Below, in pieces: positions 1 through 8,827 of a stretch of 56,193 bases of DNA. Position 1 is the first letter of the stretch, and every line of letters begins with the position of its first letter. The DNA comes from Paraburkholderia sp. (lineage in GTDB: Bacteria; Pseudomonadota; Gammaproteobacteria; Burkholderiales; Burkholderiaceae), in assembly GCA_004322045.1 (NCBI GenBank), contig SCRN01000029.1, positions 1-56,193 on the forward strand, read 5' to 3'. The notes under the pieces were generated by a model. That model made no database searches and was not told the origin of the DNA. It worked only from the letters and a program-made list of their open reading frames with translations. Both the position numbers and the translations under genes were made by a program.

Positions 1-186
1 GGGAATGCCGAGCGAATTGGCGGCCACGCCGCCGCCGGAGAGGTAGACGGCTTTAAAGCCGGTGGCCTGCGCCATCTTGGCCGCATAAGCGGTGATCGCG
101 CCGACGACTTGCAAGGGCTGCTCTTGCGCTACGGCGGCGCGAAATGCCGCACCGGCCGAACCGACAGCTGAGGGTTGTGCAGTCAT
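1..186 (-). CDS. prpB: 2-methylisocitrate lyase, N-terminal 62 codons (cut by window edge)
   Basis: PrpB splits 2-methylisocitrate into pyruvate and succinate, the last step of the methylcitrate cycle for propionyl-CoA. Only the first 62 residues are present. They include [15 protein letters not shown] and [15 protein letters not shown], which match the start of the PrpB branch of the isocitrate lyase/PEP mutase superfamily. The start codon overlaps the stop of the upstream lyase gene as ATGA (183-186), so the two are probably translationally coupled. The active-site region lies outside the window. Another member of the superfamily is possible, but the [11 protein letters not shown] wording favours PrpB. 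Confidence 0.85.
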   Translation of the reverse strand, partial: MTAQPSAVGSAGAAFRAAVAQEQPLQVVGAITAYAAKMAQATGFKAVYLSGGGVAANSLGIP

Positions 187-1196
187 GATGTCCCCGGGGG
201 GCTAGCGTGAGTGTTGAAAAGGGGCGCGGTCTCGGGCGGCAGAGGCCGGCCCGTTGCACGCGCTCGACGCAGCACCGACCAATAGAAACGGTAGCTCGCG
301 CGGTCATGCAGTGTATCGCCGTGGCGTGTGGGGCCCCATTGCGCGGCTTGAGCCGCCAGCAGAATCTCCGCGGCGGCGGCGATCGCCTCGTCACGCGGCG
401 CGAACGCACCGACGATGACAGGAACTTGTGCGGGATGGATGCTCCACATGCGGGTGTAGCCGAACTCGTCGCGCGCGCGTGCGGCATCCGCGGCCACGAC
501 CGACATGTCGCGGATTTCCGTGCTGACGTTGTGCGAGGGAACGCGCCGATGTGCGTGGCAAGCCGCGGCGATTTCGAGCTTGGCGCGCCGCACGAGCGGG
601 TGGTCGAACTGCCCCGGCGAGCGCATCGCCGAATCGGGAATGGCGCCATCGTGCGCCGATACGAAATCCATCAAGCCGAACGAGAGCGCTTCGACGGTCG
701 GCAGCGACGCGAGCCGGAAAACATCGGCGAGCGCACCGTGGGTTTCGATTAGAAGCTGGGTGGGAACCGGCTTCTCGATCCCGAACTCGCGGCGCGTCGC
801 TTCGATGAAGGCGCACACCTCGGCGGCATCGGCCACGTTGCGCACCTTGGGAAGCACCAGATACGCGGGCGCGCGCTTGGCCGCGCGCAGGATGAGCCGA
901 ACGTCGTCGCGCCAGTGCGAGTGGGTGAAATCGTGAATGCGCACGCCCACGCGCCCGAAGCGATCGTGTTCGCCGCCGATCAGCGAGGCAACGAGCTCGG
1001 CGTGCTCGGCCTCATGGCCGACCGCTGCGCCGTCTTCGCAATCGAGCGTTACATCGAAAACCGGCCCGAGTTGCGCCTGCAGCGCAAGCGATTTGAGCAT
1101 CAGCTTTTCGCTTCCCGCATAGTGGTCGCATACGGGCAAGGGCGCGGGCGGCGCTTCGCCATCGAACAGCACTTCCGCGGGAGTGAGGGCGCGCAT
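183..1196 (-). CDS. HpcH/HpaI aldolase/citrate lyase (CitE-like) family CoA-ester lyase
   Basis: A TIM-barrel protein of the CitE/malyl-CoA lyase superfamily (337 residues), expected to make or cleave a beta-hydroxyacyl-CoA such as malyl-, citramalyl- or 2-methylmalyl-type CoA. Visible family marks are [10 protein letters not shown] (Mg-binding region), [10 protein letters not shown] (Mg-binding Glu), [11 protein letters not shown] and [10 protein letters not shown]. It lies between mdh and prpB on the same strand and overlaps prpB by 4 bases, which suggests a job in TCA/methylcitrate metabolism. No CitD or CitF partner is nearby, so it is unlikely to be part of citrate lyase itself. An in-frame TTG at 1217 would add seven residues; I prefer the ATG at 1196, whose MRALTPAE start looks like the family. 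The substrate cannot be read from the sequence. Confidence 0.88.
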   Translation of the reverse strand: MRALTPAEVLFDGEAPPAPLPVCDHYAGSEKLMLKSLALQAQLGPVFDVTLDCEDGAAVGHEAEHAELVASLIGGEHDRFGRVGVRIHDFTHSHWRDDVRLILRAAKRAPAYLVLPKVRNVADAAEVCAFIEATRREFGIEKPVPTQLLIETHGALADVFRLASLPTVEALSFGLMDFVSAHDGAIPDSAMRSPGQFDHPLVRRAKLEIAAACHAHRRVPSHNVSTEIRDMSVVAADAARARDEFGYTRMWSIHPAQVPVIVGAFAPRDEAIAAAAEILLAAQAAQWGPTRHGDTLHDRASYRFYWSVLRRARATGRPLPPETAPLFNTHASPPGTS

Positions 1197-1365
1197 CGTC
1201 GGCGTCGGCAGCTTCAATCGTTACGAGAAAACGGATTCGAACGGGCTCTGCTTCGTGCCGCATGCGAAGCGGCCAATTGCCGCAAAGCGCGTGCGAATCC
1301 GGACGAAAGGCCGGCACCCGTTGCCTGCGTGAAAATGACGCAGTGCGCAGCGCTGGCCTCTCGAG

Positions 1366-1394
1366 CGGCATGCCCGCTTGCGCGGGCGATGCCG
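1366..1394 (-). terminator. Strong hairpin just downstream of mdh
   Basis: CGGCAT-GCCCGC, loop TTGC, GCGGGC-G-ATGCCG: a 12-bp stem with one bulged G, starting about 11 bases past the mdh stop. No T-run follows on the minus strand, so it may protect the mdh 3' end or set the mdh/lyase transcript ratio and need not be a full intrinsic terminator. It is the only clear structure in the 208-bp mdh-lyase gap. Confidence 0.4.
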
Positions 1395-1404
1395 GGTGCG
1401 GCGA

Positions 1405-2388
1405 TCAGCCGAGCAAATGTTGCACGCCGTCGCGCTCTTCGAGGAGCTCCTTCAGCGTGAAATCCATCTTCTCGCGCGAGAAGGCGTCGATCTCGAGCCC
1501 TTCCACACGCTTGTATTCGCCGTTTTCGCACGTGACGGGCACGCCGTAGACGATGTCTTCGGGGATGCCGTAGGAGCCGTCCGACGGGATGCCCATCGTG
1601 ACCCACTTGCCGTTCGTGCCGAGCACCCAGTCATGCACGTGGTCGATTGCCGCATTGGCAGCCGATGCGGCCGACGACAGGCCGCGGGCTTCGATGATCG
1701 CCGCGCCGCGCTTGCCGACGGTCGGGATGAACACGTTGCGGTTCCACTCGTCGTCGCTGATGAGCTTGGTGAGCGATTGACCTTCGACCGTCGCGAAACG
1801 GAAATCGGGGTACATCGTCGGCGAGTGATTGCCCCAAACGGCGAGCTTTTCGATCGAGGCGACGGGCTTGCCCGACTTCGCTGCGAGTTGCGACAGCGCG
1901 CGGTTGTGGTCCAAGCGCAACATGGCCGTGAAGTTTTTCTTCGGCAGATCCGGCGCCGATTTCATGGCGATGTAGGCATTCGTGTTCGCCGGATTGCCCA
2001 CGACGAGCACCTTCACGTCGCGGCTCGCGACTTCATTGAGCGCACGCCCTTGAACCGTGAAGATTTCGGCGTTGGCGGAAAGCAGATCCTTGCGCTCCAT
2101 GCCCTTCGAGCGCGGACGCGCGCCCACCAGCAGCGCGACGTCGGCATCCTTGAATGCGACCTTCGGATCGTCCGTCACGACCACGCCCGCGAGCAGCGGG
2201 AATGCGCAGTCTTCGAGCTCCATGACGACGCCCTTGACCGCGCCTTGCGCTTGCGGGAGGTCGAGCAGTTGCAGAATGACGGGCTGGTCCTTGCCGAGCA
2301 GATCGCCGTTGGCGATACGAAACAGCAGCGAGTAACCGATTTGACCTGCGGCGCCGGTGACGGCAACGCGCTTTGCGGACTTAGCCAT
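1405..2388 (-). CDS. mdh: Malate dehydrogenase (NAD-dependent)
   Basis: Oxidises malate to oxaloacetate with NAD+ in the TCA cycle. The 327-residue protein is the longer, cytosolic-type MDH usual in betaproteobacteria. It starts [20 protein letters not shown], with the GAAGQIG nucleotide-binding loop, then [15 protein letters not shown] (substrate-binding arginines), [19 protein letters not shown] and [13 protein letters not shown] containing the catalytic His. The start at 2388 is set by a GGAGAG ribosome-binding site and by the family N-terminus; upstream codons in frame are not conserved-looking. The gene is divergent from the gntR-type regulator, with a 20-bp palindrome between them, so that regulator is the likely controller of mdh. 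The CitE-like lyase and prpB follow on the same strand. Confidence 0.97.
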   Translation of the reverse strand: MAKSAKRVAVTGAAGQIGYSLLFRIANGDLLGKDQPVILQLLDLPQAQGAVKGVVMELEDCAFPLLAGVVVTDDPKVAFKDADVALLVGARPRSKGMERKDLLSANAEIFTVQGRALNEVASRDVKVLVVGNPANTNAYIAMKSAPDLPKKNFTAMLRLDHNRALSQLAAKSGKPVASIEKLAVWGNHSPTMYPDFRFATVEGQSLTKLISDDEWNRNVFIPTVGKRGAAIIEARGLSSAASAANAAIDHVHDWVLGTNGKWVTMGIPSDGSYGIPEDIVYGVPVTCENGEYKRVEGLEIDAFSREKMDFTLKELLEERDGVQHLLG

Positions 2389-2551
2389 TGAACTCTCCAG
2401 GGATGCGTTGGTGCGTGTTGGTGCGACTACGCTAGGGAAAAGCGCTATTTTATGCGCGTTAAGCAAAGCGTGTAGGCGTGGTGTCCCAAGACACTCGGCC
2501 CGTGCCCGCGACGGAGTGTAGGAGCGAGATTGGGCAAAGTCAACCGTATCT

Positions 2552-2571
2552 TATGTCTTATATAAGACATA
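2552..2571. promoter_or_regulatory. Perfect 20-bp palindrome between mdh and gntR-type gene (probable operator)
   Basis: TATGTCTTATATAAGACATA reads identically on both strands. It lies 56 bases before the regulator start and 164 bases before mdh. It is AT-rich in GC-rich DNA and contains an inverted pair of ATGTCTTAT half-sites, the size and symmetry expected for a GntR/HutC dimer. No second copy was seen in the window, including before sdhC and gltA. The assignment to the neighbouring regulator is inference. Confidence 0.7.
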
Positions 2572-2626
2572 TGAATTCGCGATGAAGACCTGGACGGGTG
2601 CGCGCCCTTTGTGTTGAAATGCGCGG

Positions 2627-3415
2627 ATGAATCCGAACCAGGCAAGCGCTAGCAACCCGAACGGCCAGAGCGGCGACGGCCCGGCCGCGGGCGGGGCTTC
2701 GCCTACGTTCAGCCCGCTGTATCAGCAAATCAAGGGACTGATCACACAAAGTCTAGAATCGGGCGAATGGAAGCCGGGCGAGATCATTCCCAGCGAAGTC
2801 GAGCTGGCTGTGCGCTATAAGGTCAGCCAGGGCACTGTGAGAAAGGCGATCGACGAACTCGCGGCCGAGAACCTGCTCGTGCGCCGCCAGGGCAAGGGCA
2901 CGTTCGTTGCGACGCACAACGAGGACCGCGCCCAGTTTCGCTTCTTGCGGCTACTGGCCGAGGACGGCGCGGAACATCCTCACATCAGCAAGCTGCTGGA
3001 ATGCCGGCGCTTGCGGGCGCCGGCCGAGATCGCCCGTCAGTTGGATTTGAAGCCGGCCGACCCCGTCGTCCTGATTAAACGGTTGCTGCAGTTCGACGGC
3101 GTGACGACGGTGCTCGACGAAATCTGGTTGCCGGGCGCCATGTTCCGCGGCCTGACGCTCGAGCGCCTGAGCGAATACAAAGGACCGCTGTATGCGATGT
3201 TCGAAGCGGAGTTCGGCACCCGCATGATTCGGGCGTCCGAGAAGATCCGCGCGGTGGCGGCCGAGCCGGCGGTAGCCGAGTTGCTCGGCGTGCCCGCTGC
3301 ATTTCCACTGTTATCCGTGGAGCGCGTGTCCTATACATACGGAGATCGGCCTGTCGAAGTGCGCCGTGGTTGGTATGTCACAACCGGGTACTACTATCAA
3401 AACGACTTGAGCTGA
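2627..3415 (+). CDS. GntR family (HutC subfamily) transcriptional regulator
   Basis: A 262-residue dimeric DNA-binding regulator. After about 27 disordered residues comes a winged helix-turn-helix: LYQQIKGLITQSLESGEW, then IPSEVELAVRYKVSQGTVRKA and ENLLVRRQGKGTFV, a textbook GntR N-terminus. The C-terminal half (about 100-262) has the UTRA/HutC effector-binding pattern: PVVLIKRLLQFDG, DEIWLPGAMF, ASEKIRAVAAEPAVAELLGV and the closing VRRGWYVTTGYYYQNDLS. It is divergent from mdh and 155 bases upstream of the sdh operon, so its likely targets are these TCA genes and possibly prpB. The effector is not evident; a TCA or methylcitrate intermediate is a guess. The palindrome at 2552-2571 would allow autoregulation. 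Confidence 0.92.
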   Translation: MNPNQASASNPNGQSGDGPAAGGASPTFSPLYQQIKGLITQSLESGEWKPGEIIPSEVELAVRYKVSQGTVRKAIDELAAENLLVRRQGKGTFVATHNEDRAQFRFLRLLAEDGAEHPHISKLLECRRLRAPAEIARQLDLKPADPVVLIKRLLQFDGVTTVLDEIWLPGAMFRGLTLERLSEYKGPLYAMFEAEFGTRMIRASEKIRAVAAEPAVAELLGVPAAFPLLSVERVSYTYGDRPVEVRRGWYVTTGYYYQNDLS

Positions 3416-3470
3416 TGCGGGTTTGCGCGCCGCGCAGACGGCGCCGGACCGGGTGGAGATGGGCGCGTTC

Positions 3471-3535
3471 GTTGCACGCAATGCAACGGTGTTATCCGGG
3501 TTTCGCTGCGCCGCGGAATGAAAAGGCGCTAAAAT
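3471..3535 (+). promoter_or_regulatory. Probable sdh operon promoter region with small inverted repeat
   Basis: Between the regulator and sdhC lies GTTGCA-CGCAA-TGCAAC (3471-3487), a perfect 6-bp inverted repeat, and a -10-like TAAAAT at 3530-3535, 35 bases before sdhC. No good -35 is seen at the right distance (3507-3512 reads TGCGCC), so the promoter may need an activator. The link of the repeat to regulation is inference. Confidence 0.3.
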
Positions 3536-3570
3536 CGCGGGTTAGTGTGACTACATAGTAGGGGTCTAGC

Positions 3571-3987
3571 ATGGCAGAAGCCGTAAAAAAACCGAGACCT
3601 GAGTACCGGAACATCGGTCTGGGGCAAATCTTGACGGCGTACCGTCTACCGTTAGCGGGGCGAGTGTCGATCCTGCATCGGGTCAGCGGTGCGCTTCTCT
3701 TCGTGTCTTTGCCGTTTCTGCTTTACCTCTTCAGTCAGAGCCTCACTTCCGAACTCAGCTTCGAAGTCTTCAAAGGCTTTCTCTCCAACATCGTCGTCAA
3801 GCTCATCACGCTCGCGCTGGCGTGGGCGTTCCTGTTCCACTTCTGCGCCGGTATCCGTCACCTGGTGATGGACACGAATCATGACACCGTGTCCAAGCAA
3901 GGCGGCAAACACACTTCCGTGATCGTCTTGGTGGTGTCGTCGGTTCTGACGATCGCCTTCGCGCTCAAACTATTCGGAGCTTTCTAA
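3571..3987 (+). CDS. sdhC: Succinate dehydrogenase cytochrome b556 subunit
   Basis: Membrane anchor of complex II, which with SdhD holds haem b and the ubiquinone site. The 138-residue protein has three predicted membrane helices (about 31-53, 66-88 and 113-135). SILHRVSGALLF carries the conserved Ser and Arg of the quinone pocket. FHFCAGIRHLVMD carries the haem-ligand His of the SdhC family. It is the first gene of sdhCDAB and is followed by sdhD after 5 bases, so the two anchors should be made together. Length and motifs are normal for betaproteobacteria. Confidence 0.95.
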   Translation: MAEAVKKPRPEYRNIGLGQILTAYRLPLAGRVSILHRVSGALLFVSLPFLLYLFSQSLTSELSFEVFKGFLSNIVVKLITLALAWAFLFHFCAGIRHLVMDTNHDTVSKQGGKHTSVIVLVVSSVLTIAFALKLFGAF

Positions 3988-3992
3988 GAAAA

Positions 3993-4361
3993 ATGGCTGC
4001 CAACAACCGAATCGGCTCGAAGCGCCTCGTCGTCGGCGCGCACTATGGCTTGCGCGACTGGCTCGCGCAACGTGTCACGGCCGCGATCATGGCCATCTAC
4101 ACCGTCATCCTGCTCGTATGGTTTTTCGGCGCGCAAGATTTCTCCTACGACGGGTGGGCCTCGATTTTCGCCACTCAATGGATGAAGCTGGCGACGTTCG
4201 TCACGTTGCTCTCGCTCTTCTACCACGCGTGGGTAGGCGTGCGCGACATCTTGATGGACTATGTGAAGCCCGTCGGCACCCGGCTGGTGCTGCAAGCGCT
4301 GACGATCGTCTGGCTGCTCGCGTGTGCGGGCTACGCTGCGCAGATTCTCTGGAGAGTGTAA
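3993..4361 (+). CDS. sdhD: Succinate dehydrogenase hydrophobic membrane anchor subunit
   Basis: Second membrane anchor of complex II (122 residues, three predicted helices). It starts MAANNRIGSKRLVVGAHYGL; RDWLAQRVTAAIMAIYTVIL forms the first helix. LFYHAWVGVRDILMDYVKP contains the His expected to ligate haem b and the Asp/Tyr region near the quinone site. The last helix runs through LVLQALTIVWLLACAGYAAQ. It sits 5 bases after sdhC and 3 bases before sdhA, the usual coupled order. No unusual feature was seen. Confidence 0.95.
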   Translation: MAANNRIGSKRLVVGAHYGLRDWLAQRVTAAIMAIYTVILLVWFFGAQDFSYDGWASIFATQWMKLATFVTLLSLFYHAWVGVRDILMDYVKPVGTRLVLQALTIVWLLACAGYAAQILWRV

Positions 4362-4364
4362 AGA

Positions 4365-6140
4365 ATGGTTGCAATCAAAAATTCTCTGCCGCGTCGCCGC
4401 TTCGACGTGGTCATCGTCGGCGCGGGTGGTTCGGGGATGCGCGCATCGCTGCAGCTCGCACGGGCCGGGTTGTCCGTGTGCGTGCTCTCGAAAGTGTTTC
4501 CGACGCGTTCGCACACGGTGGCCGCGCAAGGCGGCATCGGCGCATCGCTCGGGAACATGAGCGAAGACAACTGGCATTTCCACTTCTACGACACGATCAA
4601 GGGCTCCGATTGGCTCGGCGATCAAGACGCGATCGAATTCATGTGCCGCGAGGCGCCGAACGCGGTCTATGAGCTCGAGCACTTCGGCATGCCGTTTGAC
4701 CGCAATGCCGACGGCACGATCTACCAGAGGCCCTTCGGCGGCCACACGGCCAACTACGGCGAGAAGCCGGTCCAGCGCGCGTGCGCGGCGGCGGATCGTA
4801 CCGGCCACGCGCTGTTGCACACGCTTTATCAGCAAAACGTCGCGGCGAAGACGCAATTCTTCGTCGAATGGATGGCGCTCGATCTGATCCGCGATGCGGA
4901 CGGCGACGTGCTTGGCGTGACGGCGCTCGAGATGGAGACGGGCGACGTCTACATCCTCGAAGGCAAATGCACGCTGTTCGCCACGGGCGGCGCGGGCCGC
5001 ATCTTCGCGGCGTCGACCAACGCGTTCATCAACACGGGCGACGGTTTGGGCATGGCCGCGCGCTCGGGCATCGCGCTGCAGGACATGGAATTCTGGCAAT
5101 TCCACCCCACGGGCGTGGCCGGGGCGGGCGTGCTGATCACGGAAGGCGTGCGCGGCGAAGGCGGCATCTTGCGCAATTCGAACGGCGAGCGCTTCATGGA
5201 GCGCTATGCGCCCACGCTGAAGGACTTGGCCCCGCGCGATTTCGTTTCGCGTTCGATGGACCAGGAAATCAAGGAAGGCCGCGGCGTGGGTCCGAACAAG
5301 GATCACGTGTTGCTCGACTTGTCGCATATTGGCGCCGAGACGATCTTGAAGCGCCTGCCGTCGATTCGCGAAATTGCGCTGAAGTTTGCGAACGTCGATT
5401 GCATCAAGGAGCCGATCCCCGTCGTGCCGACGATCCATTACCAAATGGGCGGCATCCCGACCAACATCCACGGTCAAGTGGTGGGCACGCCGCGCGGCCA
5501 CGAGGAAGTCGTCAATGGCTTCTACGCCGTAGGCGAATGCTCGTGCGTCTCGGTGCATGGCGCGAATCGCCTGGGGACGAACTCGCTGCTCGACTTGGTC
5601 GTCTTCGGCCGCGCCGCGGGCAATCATATCGTCAAGCACGTCAAGGAAATCAAGGAGCACAAGCCGTTGCCGGCTGACGCCGCCGATTTCGCACTGTCGC
5701 GCTTGGACAAGCTCGACAAATCGGCCTCGGGCGAATACACGCAAGCCATCGCGGCCGATATTCGTTCGACGATGCAATCGCACGCCGGCGTGTTCCGCAC
5801 CTCGAAGCTGCTCGCCGAAGGCGTCGAGAAGATCAAGGAAGTCGCCGAGCGCGTGGATCACGTGCATTTGAAGGACAAGTCGAAGGTGTTCAACACGGCC
5901 CGCGTCGAAGCGCTGGAGCTCGCGAACTTGAAAGAAGTGGCCCGTGCCACGATGGTTTCGGCCAACGCGCGCAAGGAAAGCCGCGGCGCGCACGCTCAAA
6001 GCGATTACGAGGAACGCGACGACGTCAACTGGCTGCGCCACACGCTTTGGTTCAGCGAAGGCGATCGCCTCGACTACAAGCCGGTGCATATGAACCCGTT
6101 GACGGTCGAATCCGTGCCGCCGAAGGCTCGTACCTTCTAA
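4365..6140 (+). CDS. sdhA: Succinate dehydrogenase flavoprotein subunit
   Basis: Catalytic subunit of complex II, oxidising succinate to fumarate. The 591-residue protein has the FAD-binding loop [14 protein letters not shown] near residues 16-29 and the covalent-FAD histidine at residue 50 in [26 protein letters not shown] and the [15 protein letters not shown] stretch form the active-site region. [13 protein letters not shown] and [19 protein letters not shown] match the second FAD-contact region. The start 3 bases after sdhD is the family start. Length is normal. SdhE encoded downstream is the expected flavinylation factor for this subunit. Confidence 0.98.
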   Translation: MVAIKNSLPRRRFDVVIVGAGGSGMRASLQLARAGLSVCVLSKVFPTRSHTVAAQGGIGASLGNMSEDNWHFHFYDTIKGSDWLGDQDAIEFMCREAPNAVYELEHFGMPFDRNADGTIYQRPFGGHTANYGEKPVQRACAAADRTGHALLHTLYQQNVAAKTQFFVEWMALDLIRDADGDVLGVTALEMETGDVYILEGKCTLFATGGAGRIFAASTNAFINTGDGLGMAARSGIALQDMEFWQFHPTGVAGAGVLITEGVRGEGGILRNSNGERFMERYAPTLKDLAPRDFVSRSMDQEIKEGRGVGPNKDHVLLDLSHIGAETILKRLPSIREIALKFANVDCIKEPIPVVPTIHYQMGGIPTNIHGQVVGTPRGHEEVVNGFYAVGECSCVSVHGANRLGTNSLLDLVVFGRAAGNHIVKHVKEIKEHKPLPADAADFALSRLDKLDKSASGEYTQAIAADIRSTMQSHAGVFRTSKLLAEGVEKIKEVAERVDHVHLKDKSKVFNTARVEALELANLKEVARATMVSANARKESRGAHAQSDYEERDDVNWLRHTLWFSEGDRLDYKPVHMNPLTVESVPPKARTF

Positions 6141-6168
6141 GCCGGCGCAATCCAAGGACACACGCGAA

Positions 6169-6873
6169 ATGGCAACACGTACTTTTGAAATCTACCGCTA
6201 CGACCCGGACAAGGACGCCGCACCCCGCATGCAAACGTATGACCTCGAAATCGGGGTCGGTGACCGCATGCTGCTCGATGCGCTCATCAAGCTGAAAGCG
6301 CTGGACGAGACGCTGTCGTTCCGCCGCTCGTGCCGCGAGGGCGTATGCGGCTCCGACGCGATGAACATCAACGGCAAGAACGGTCTCGCATGCTTGACGA
6401 ATCTGAACGATTTGCCGCAAAAGATCGTGCTGCGTCCGTTGCCGGGGCTGCCCGTGGTGCGCGATCTGATTTGCGATTTCACGCAATTTTTCAATCAGTA
6501 CCACTCGATCAAGCCGTACCTGATCAACGACACGCCGCCGCCCGAAAAGGAGCGTTTGCAGTCGCCGCAAGAGCGCGACGAACTGGACGGCCTCTACGAG
6601 TGCATTCTTTGCGCGAGCTGCTCGACGTCATGCCCGAGCTTCTGGTGGAACCCGGACAAATTCGTCGGTCCGGCAGGGTTGCTGCAGGCCTATCGATTCA
6701 TTGCCGATAGCCGCGACCAGGCCACTGGCGAGCGTTTGGACAATCTTGAAGACCCGTACCGTCTGTTCCGTTGCCATACGATCATGAACTGCGTCGATGT
6801 GTGCCCGAAGGGCCTCAATCCGACGAAGGCGATCGGCAAGATCAAGGAATTGATGGTTCGTCGCGCGGTCTGA
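6169..6873 (+). CDS. sdhB: Succinate dehydrogenase iron-sulfur subunit
   Basis: Electron-transfer subunit of complex II, 234 residues. The N-terminal ferredoxin domain binds 2Fe-2S through SCREGVCGSDAMNINGK and the later LAC. The C-terminal domain carries the two other clusters: CILCASCSTSCPSFWWNP and CHTIMNCVDVCPKGLNP supply the ligands for 4Fe-4S and 3Fe-4S. All expected cysteines are present. It follows sdhA by 28 bases, and sdhE starts one base after its stop codon. Confidence 0.98.
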   Translation: MATRTFEIYRYDPDKDAAPRMQTYDLEIGVGDRMLLDALIKLKALDETLSFRRSCREGVCGSDAMNINGKNGLACLTNLNDLPQKIVLRPLPGLPVVRDLICDFTQFFNQYHSIKPYLINDTPPPEKERLQSPQERDELDGLYECILCASCSTSCPSFWWNPDKFVGPAGLLQAYRFIADSRDQATGERLDNLEDPYRLFRCHTIMNCVDVCPKGLNPTKAIGKIKELMVRRAV

Positions 6874-6874
6874 G

Positions 6875-7225
6875 ATGAGACTGAATCTTCCGCGCTCGCT
6901 GTACGCGCCGGCTCCCGACGATTCGATTGGCGCGTCCGGGAGCGGCGCGGCGCATACTGATGCCTCGCATCAGTCCGACCCTCTTCGCCGTGCGCGCCTT
7001 CGTTGGCGCTCGCGGCGGGGGTTGCTGGAAAACGACTTGATCTTCGAGCGTTTTTTCAGCCGATACGAGGAAAGCCTTAGCGATGACGACGTGGGCGCGC
7101 TCACTCGTCTGTTCGAGCTGGGCGACAATGACCTGATGGACTTGCTTCTCGCTCGCAAGGAACCGGAAGGCGACCTTTCCGACCCGGACATCGTCCGGGT
7201 GCTGGGGCTGTTGCGCGCCGTTTGA
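6875..7225 (+). CDS. sdhE: FAD assembly factor SdhE (with N-terminal extension)
   Basis: A small soluble chaperone that promotes covalent attachment of FAD to SdhA. The core [18 protein letters not shown] holds the RGxxE motif that defines SdhE; helix-rich [18 protein letters not shown] follows. The protein is 116 residues, longer than the usual 80-95, because about 40 residues precede the core. The only good start is the ATG one base after the sdhB stop, so the extension seems genuinely translated, but the first residues are not conserved-looking. The position between sdhB and gltA is typical. Alternative start GTG/TTG codons inside the extension cannot be excluded. Confidence 0.9.
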   Translation: MRLNLPRSLYAPAPDDSIGASGSGAAHTDASHQSDPLRRARLRWRSRRGLLENDLIFERFFSRYEESLSDDDVGALTRLFELGDNDLMDLLLARKEPEGDLSDPDIVRVLGLLRAV

Positions 7226-7293
7226 GCGCCGCATTGCTGGACGCGCCGCGCGCGCATGATCGGAAACCCGTTCCAACTTCGATTGAGGATGCT

Positions 7294-8598
7294 ATGACTC
7301 CGTCAGATGTTAAAGCCACGCTCTCATTCAGCGACAATTCGCCGAGCGTCGAACTGCCGATCTACAAGGGCACACTGGGTCCCGACGTAATCGACATCCG
7401 CAAGCTGTACGGCCAAACCGGCAAGTTCACGTACGACCCCGGCTTCATGTCGACGGCGTCGTGCAACTCCGCCATCACGTATATCGATGGGGATAAGGGC
7501 GAGCTGCTCTACCGCGGCTACCCGATCGACAATCTCGCGCAAAACGCGGACTTCCTCGAGACGTGCTACCTGCTGCTGAAGGGCGAACTACCCAACGCCA
7601 AGCAGAAAGCGGAATTCGTGGGCACGGTCACGCGCCACACGATGGTGCATGAGCAAATGCAGTTCTTCTTCCGCGGTTTCCGTCGCGATTCGCACCCGAT
7701 GTCGATCCTGGTGGCGTCGGTCGGTGCATTGTCGGCGTTTTATCACGATTCGTTGAACATCAACGATCCGCATCACCGCGATGTCTCGGCCATTCGCATG
7801 ATTGCGAAGCTGCCGACGCTGGTCGCGATGGCGTACAAGTACAGCATCGGCCAGCCGTTCGTCTATCCGAAGAACGATCTGTCGTATAGCGCGAACTTCA
7901 TGCGCATGATGTTCTCGAATCCGTGCGAGGAGTACAAGATCAACGACGTGCTCGTGCGCGCGCTCGATCGCATCTTGATTTTGCATGCCGATCACGAGCA
8001 AAACGCTTCGACCTCGACGGTTCGTTTGGCCGGGTCCTCGGGCGCCAATCCGTTCGCTTGTATCGCCGCGGGTATTGCTTGCCTGTGGGGGCCGGCGCAT
8101 GGCGGTGCGAACGAGGCCGCGCTGAACATGCTCGAGCAAATCGGTTCGCCCGACAACATCTCCGAGTTCATCAAGCAAGTGAAGGATAAGAACTCGGGCG
8201 TGAAGCTCATGGGCTTCGGCCACCGCGTGTACAAGAACTACGATCCGCGCGCGAAGCTCATGCGCGAAACGTGCCACGAAGTGCTCGAGGAACTCGGCTT
8301 GCACGATGATCCGCTGTTCAAGCTCGCGATGCAGCTCGAAAAGATCGCTCTTGAAGACGAGTACTTCGTGTCGCGCAAGCTGTACCCGAACGTCGACTTC
8401 TACTCGGGCATCGTTCAACGCGCGCTCGGCATTCCGACGTCGATGTTCACCTGTATTTTCGCGATGGCGCGTACCGTAGGCTGGATCGCCCAATGGAACG
8501 AGATGATTTCGGAAAACGAGCAGAAGATCGGCCGTCCGCGTCAGTTGTTCATTGGCGAGACGCCTCGCGAAGCCAAGCCTATCGGCCAACGCGCCTAA
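7294..8598 (+). CDS. gltA: Citrate synthase (type II, hexameric)
   Basis: Condenses acetyl-CoA with oxaloacetate to start the TCA cycle. The 434-residue protein has the large-type N-terminal domain ([37 protein letters not shown]) found in NADH-sensitive type II enzymes. Catalytic elements are [16 protein letters not shown] (His), [14 protein letters not shown] (His) and NVDFYSGIV (Asp). The start at 7294 follows GAGGAT and gives [10 protein letters not shown], the family N-terminus; an in-frame TTG at 7222 would overlap sdhE and is less likely. It is the last gene of the sdh run and ends 46 bases before a strong terminator. That puts oxaloacetate use beside the mdh that makes it. Confidence 0.97.
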   Translation: MTPSDVKATLSFSDNSPSVELPIYKGTLGPDVIDIRKLYGQTGKFTYDPGFMSTASCNSAITYIDGDKGELLYRGYPIDNLAQNADFLETCYLLLKGELPNAKQKAEFVGTVTRHTMVHEQMQFFFRGFRRDSHPMSILVASVGALSAFYHDSLNINDPHHRDVSAIRMIAKLPTLVAMAYKYSIGQPFVYPKNDLSYSANFMRMMFSNPCEEYKINDVLVRALDRILILHADHEQNASTSTVRLAGSSGANPFACIAAGIACLWGPAHGGANEAALNMLEQIGSPDNISEFIKQVKDKNSGVKLMGFGHRVYKNYDPRAKLMRETCHEVLEELGLHDDPLFKLAMQLEKIALEDEYFVSRKLYPNVDFYSGIVQRALGIPTSMFTCIFAMARTVGWIAQWNEMISENEQKIGRPRQLFIGETPREAKPIGQRA

Positions 8599-8644
8599 CA
8601 GCGCAGACGCGGTTGCGCCGGCTGGACAAGCCGGCATGGATCGA

Positions 8645-8685
8645 CAAAGCCCCGACGGGTCGCACCGTCGGGGCTTTGTCTTTTT
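8645..8685 (+). terminator. Rho-independent terminator of the sdh-gltA operon
   Basis: CAAAGCCCCGACGG (8645-8658), a 6-base loop, then CCGTCGGGGCTTTG (8665-8678) form a perfect 14-bp stem, followed by TCTTTTTG. This is the best intrinsic terminator in the window and separates the housekeeping operon from the cassette at 8776-9645. Confidence 0.92.
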
Positions 8686-8775
8686 GACGCGCCGCTGTGC
8701 GTCGCCGGACTATGCCATCTGGCGTACTCCCGCTTGGATCACTTACCCGGTACGCTTCATTCGTCGATCAACCAA

Positions 8776-8813
8776 GGTTGTCTATTGACAACCAAACTAG
8801 CGAGCGGTATTCT
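8776..8813 (+). promoter_or_regulatory. Promoter with overlapping operator for the 8828-9645 cassette
   Basis: TTGACA (8785-8790), a 17-base spacer, then TATTCT (8808-8813): a full-consensus -35 and a 4/6 -10, predicting a start near 8820. The -35 lies inside GGTTGTC-TATT-GACAACC (8776-8793), a perfect 7-bp inverted repeat. A repressor dimer there would block RNA polymerase, the usual design of autoregulated toxin-antitoxin operons. The helix-turn-helix protein of the second gene is the natural binder, by inference. Confidence 0.75.
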
Positions 8814-8827
8814 TGCCGCGTTGACGA

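Noticed and set aside
3984-6161. A 725-codon open frame on the minus strand opposite sdhA
   Set aside because: It is the mirror of sdhA codon bias in GC-rich DNA: Arg/His/Ala-rich, no family motif, no ribosome-binding site.
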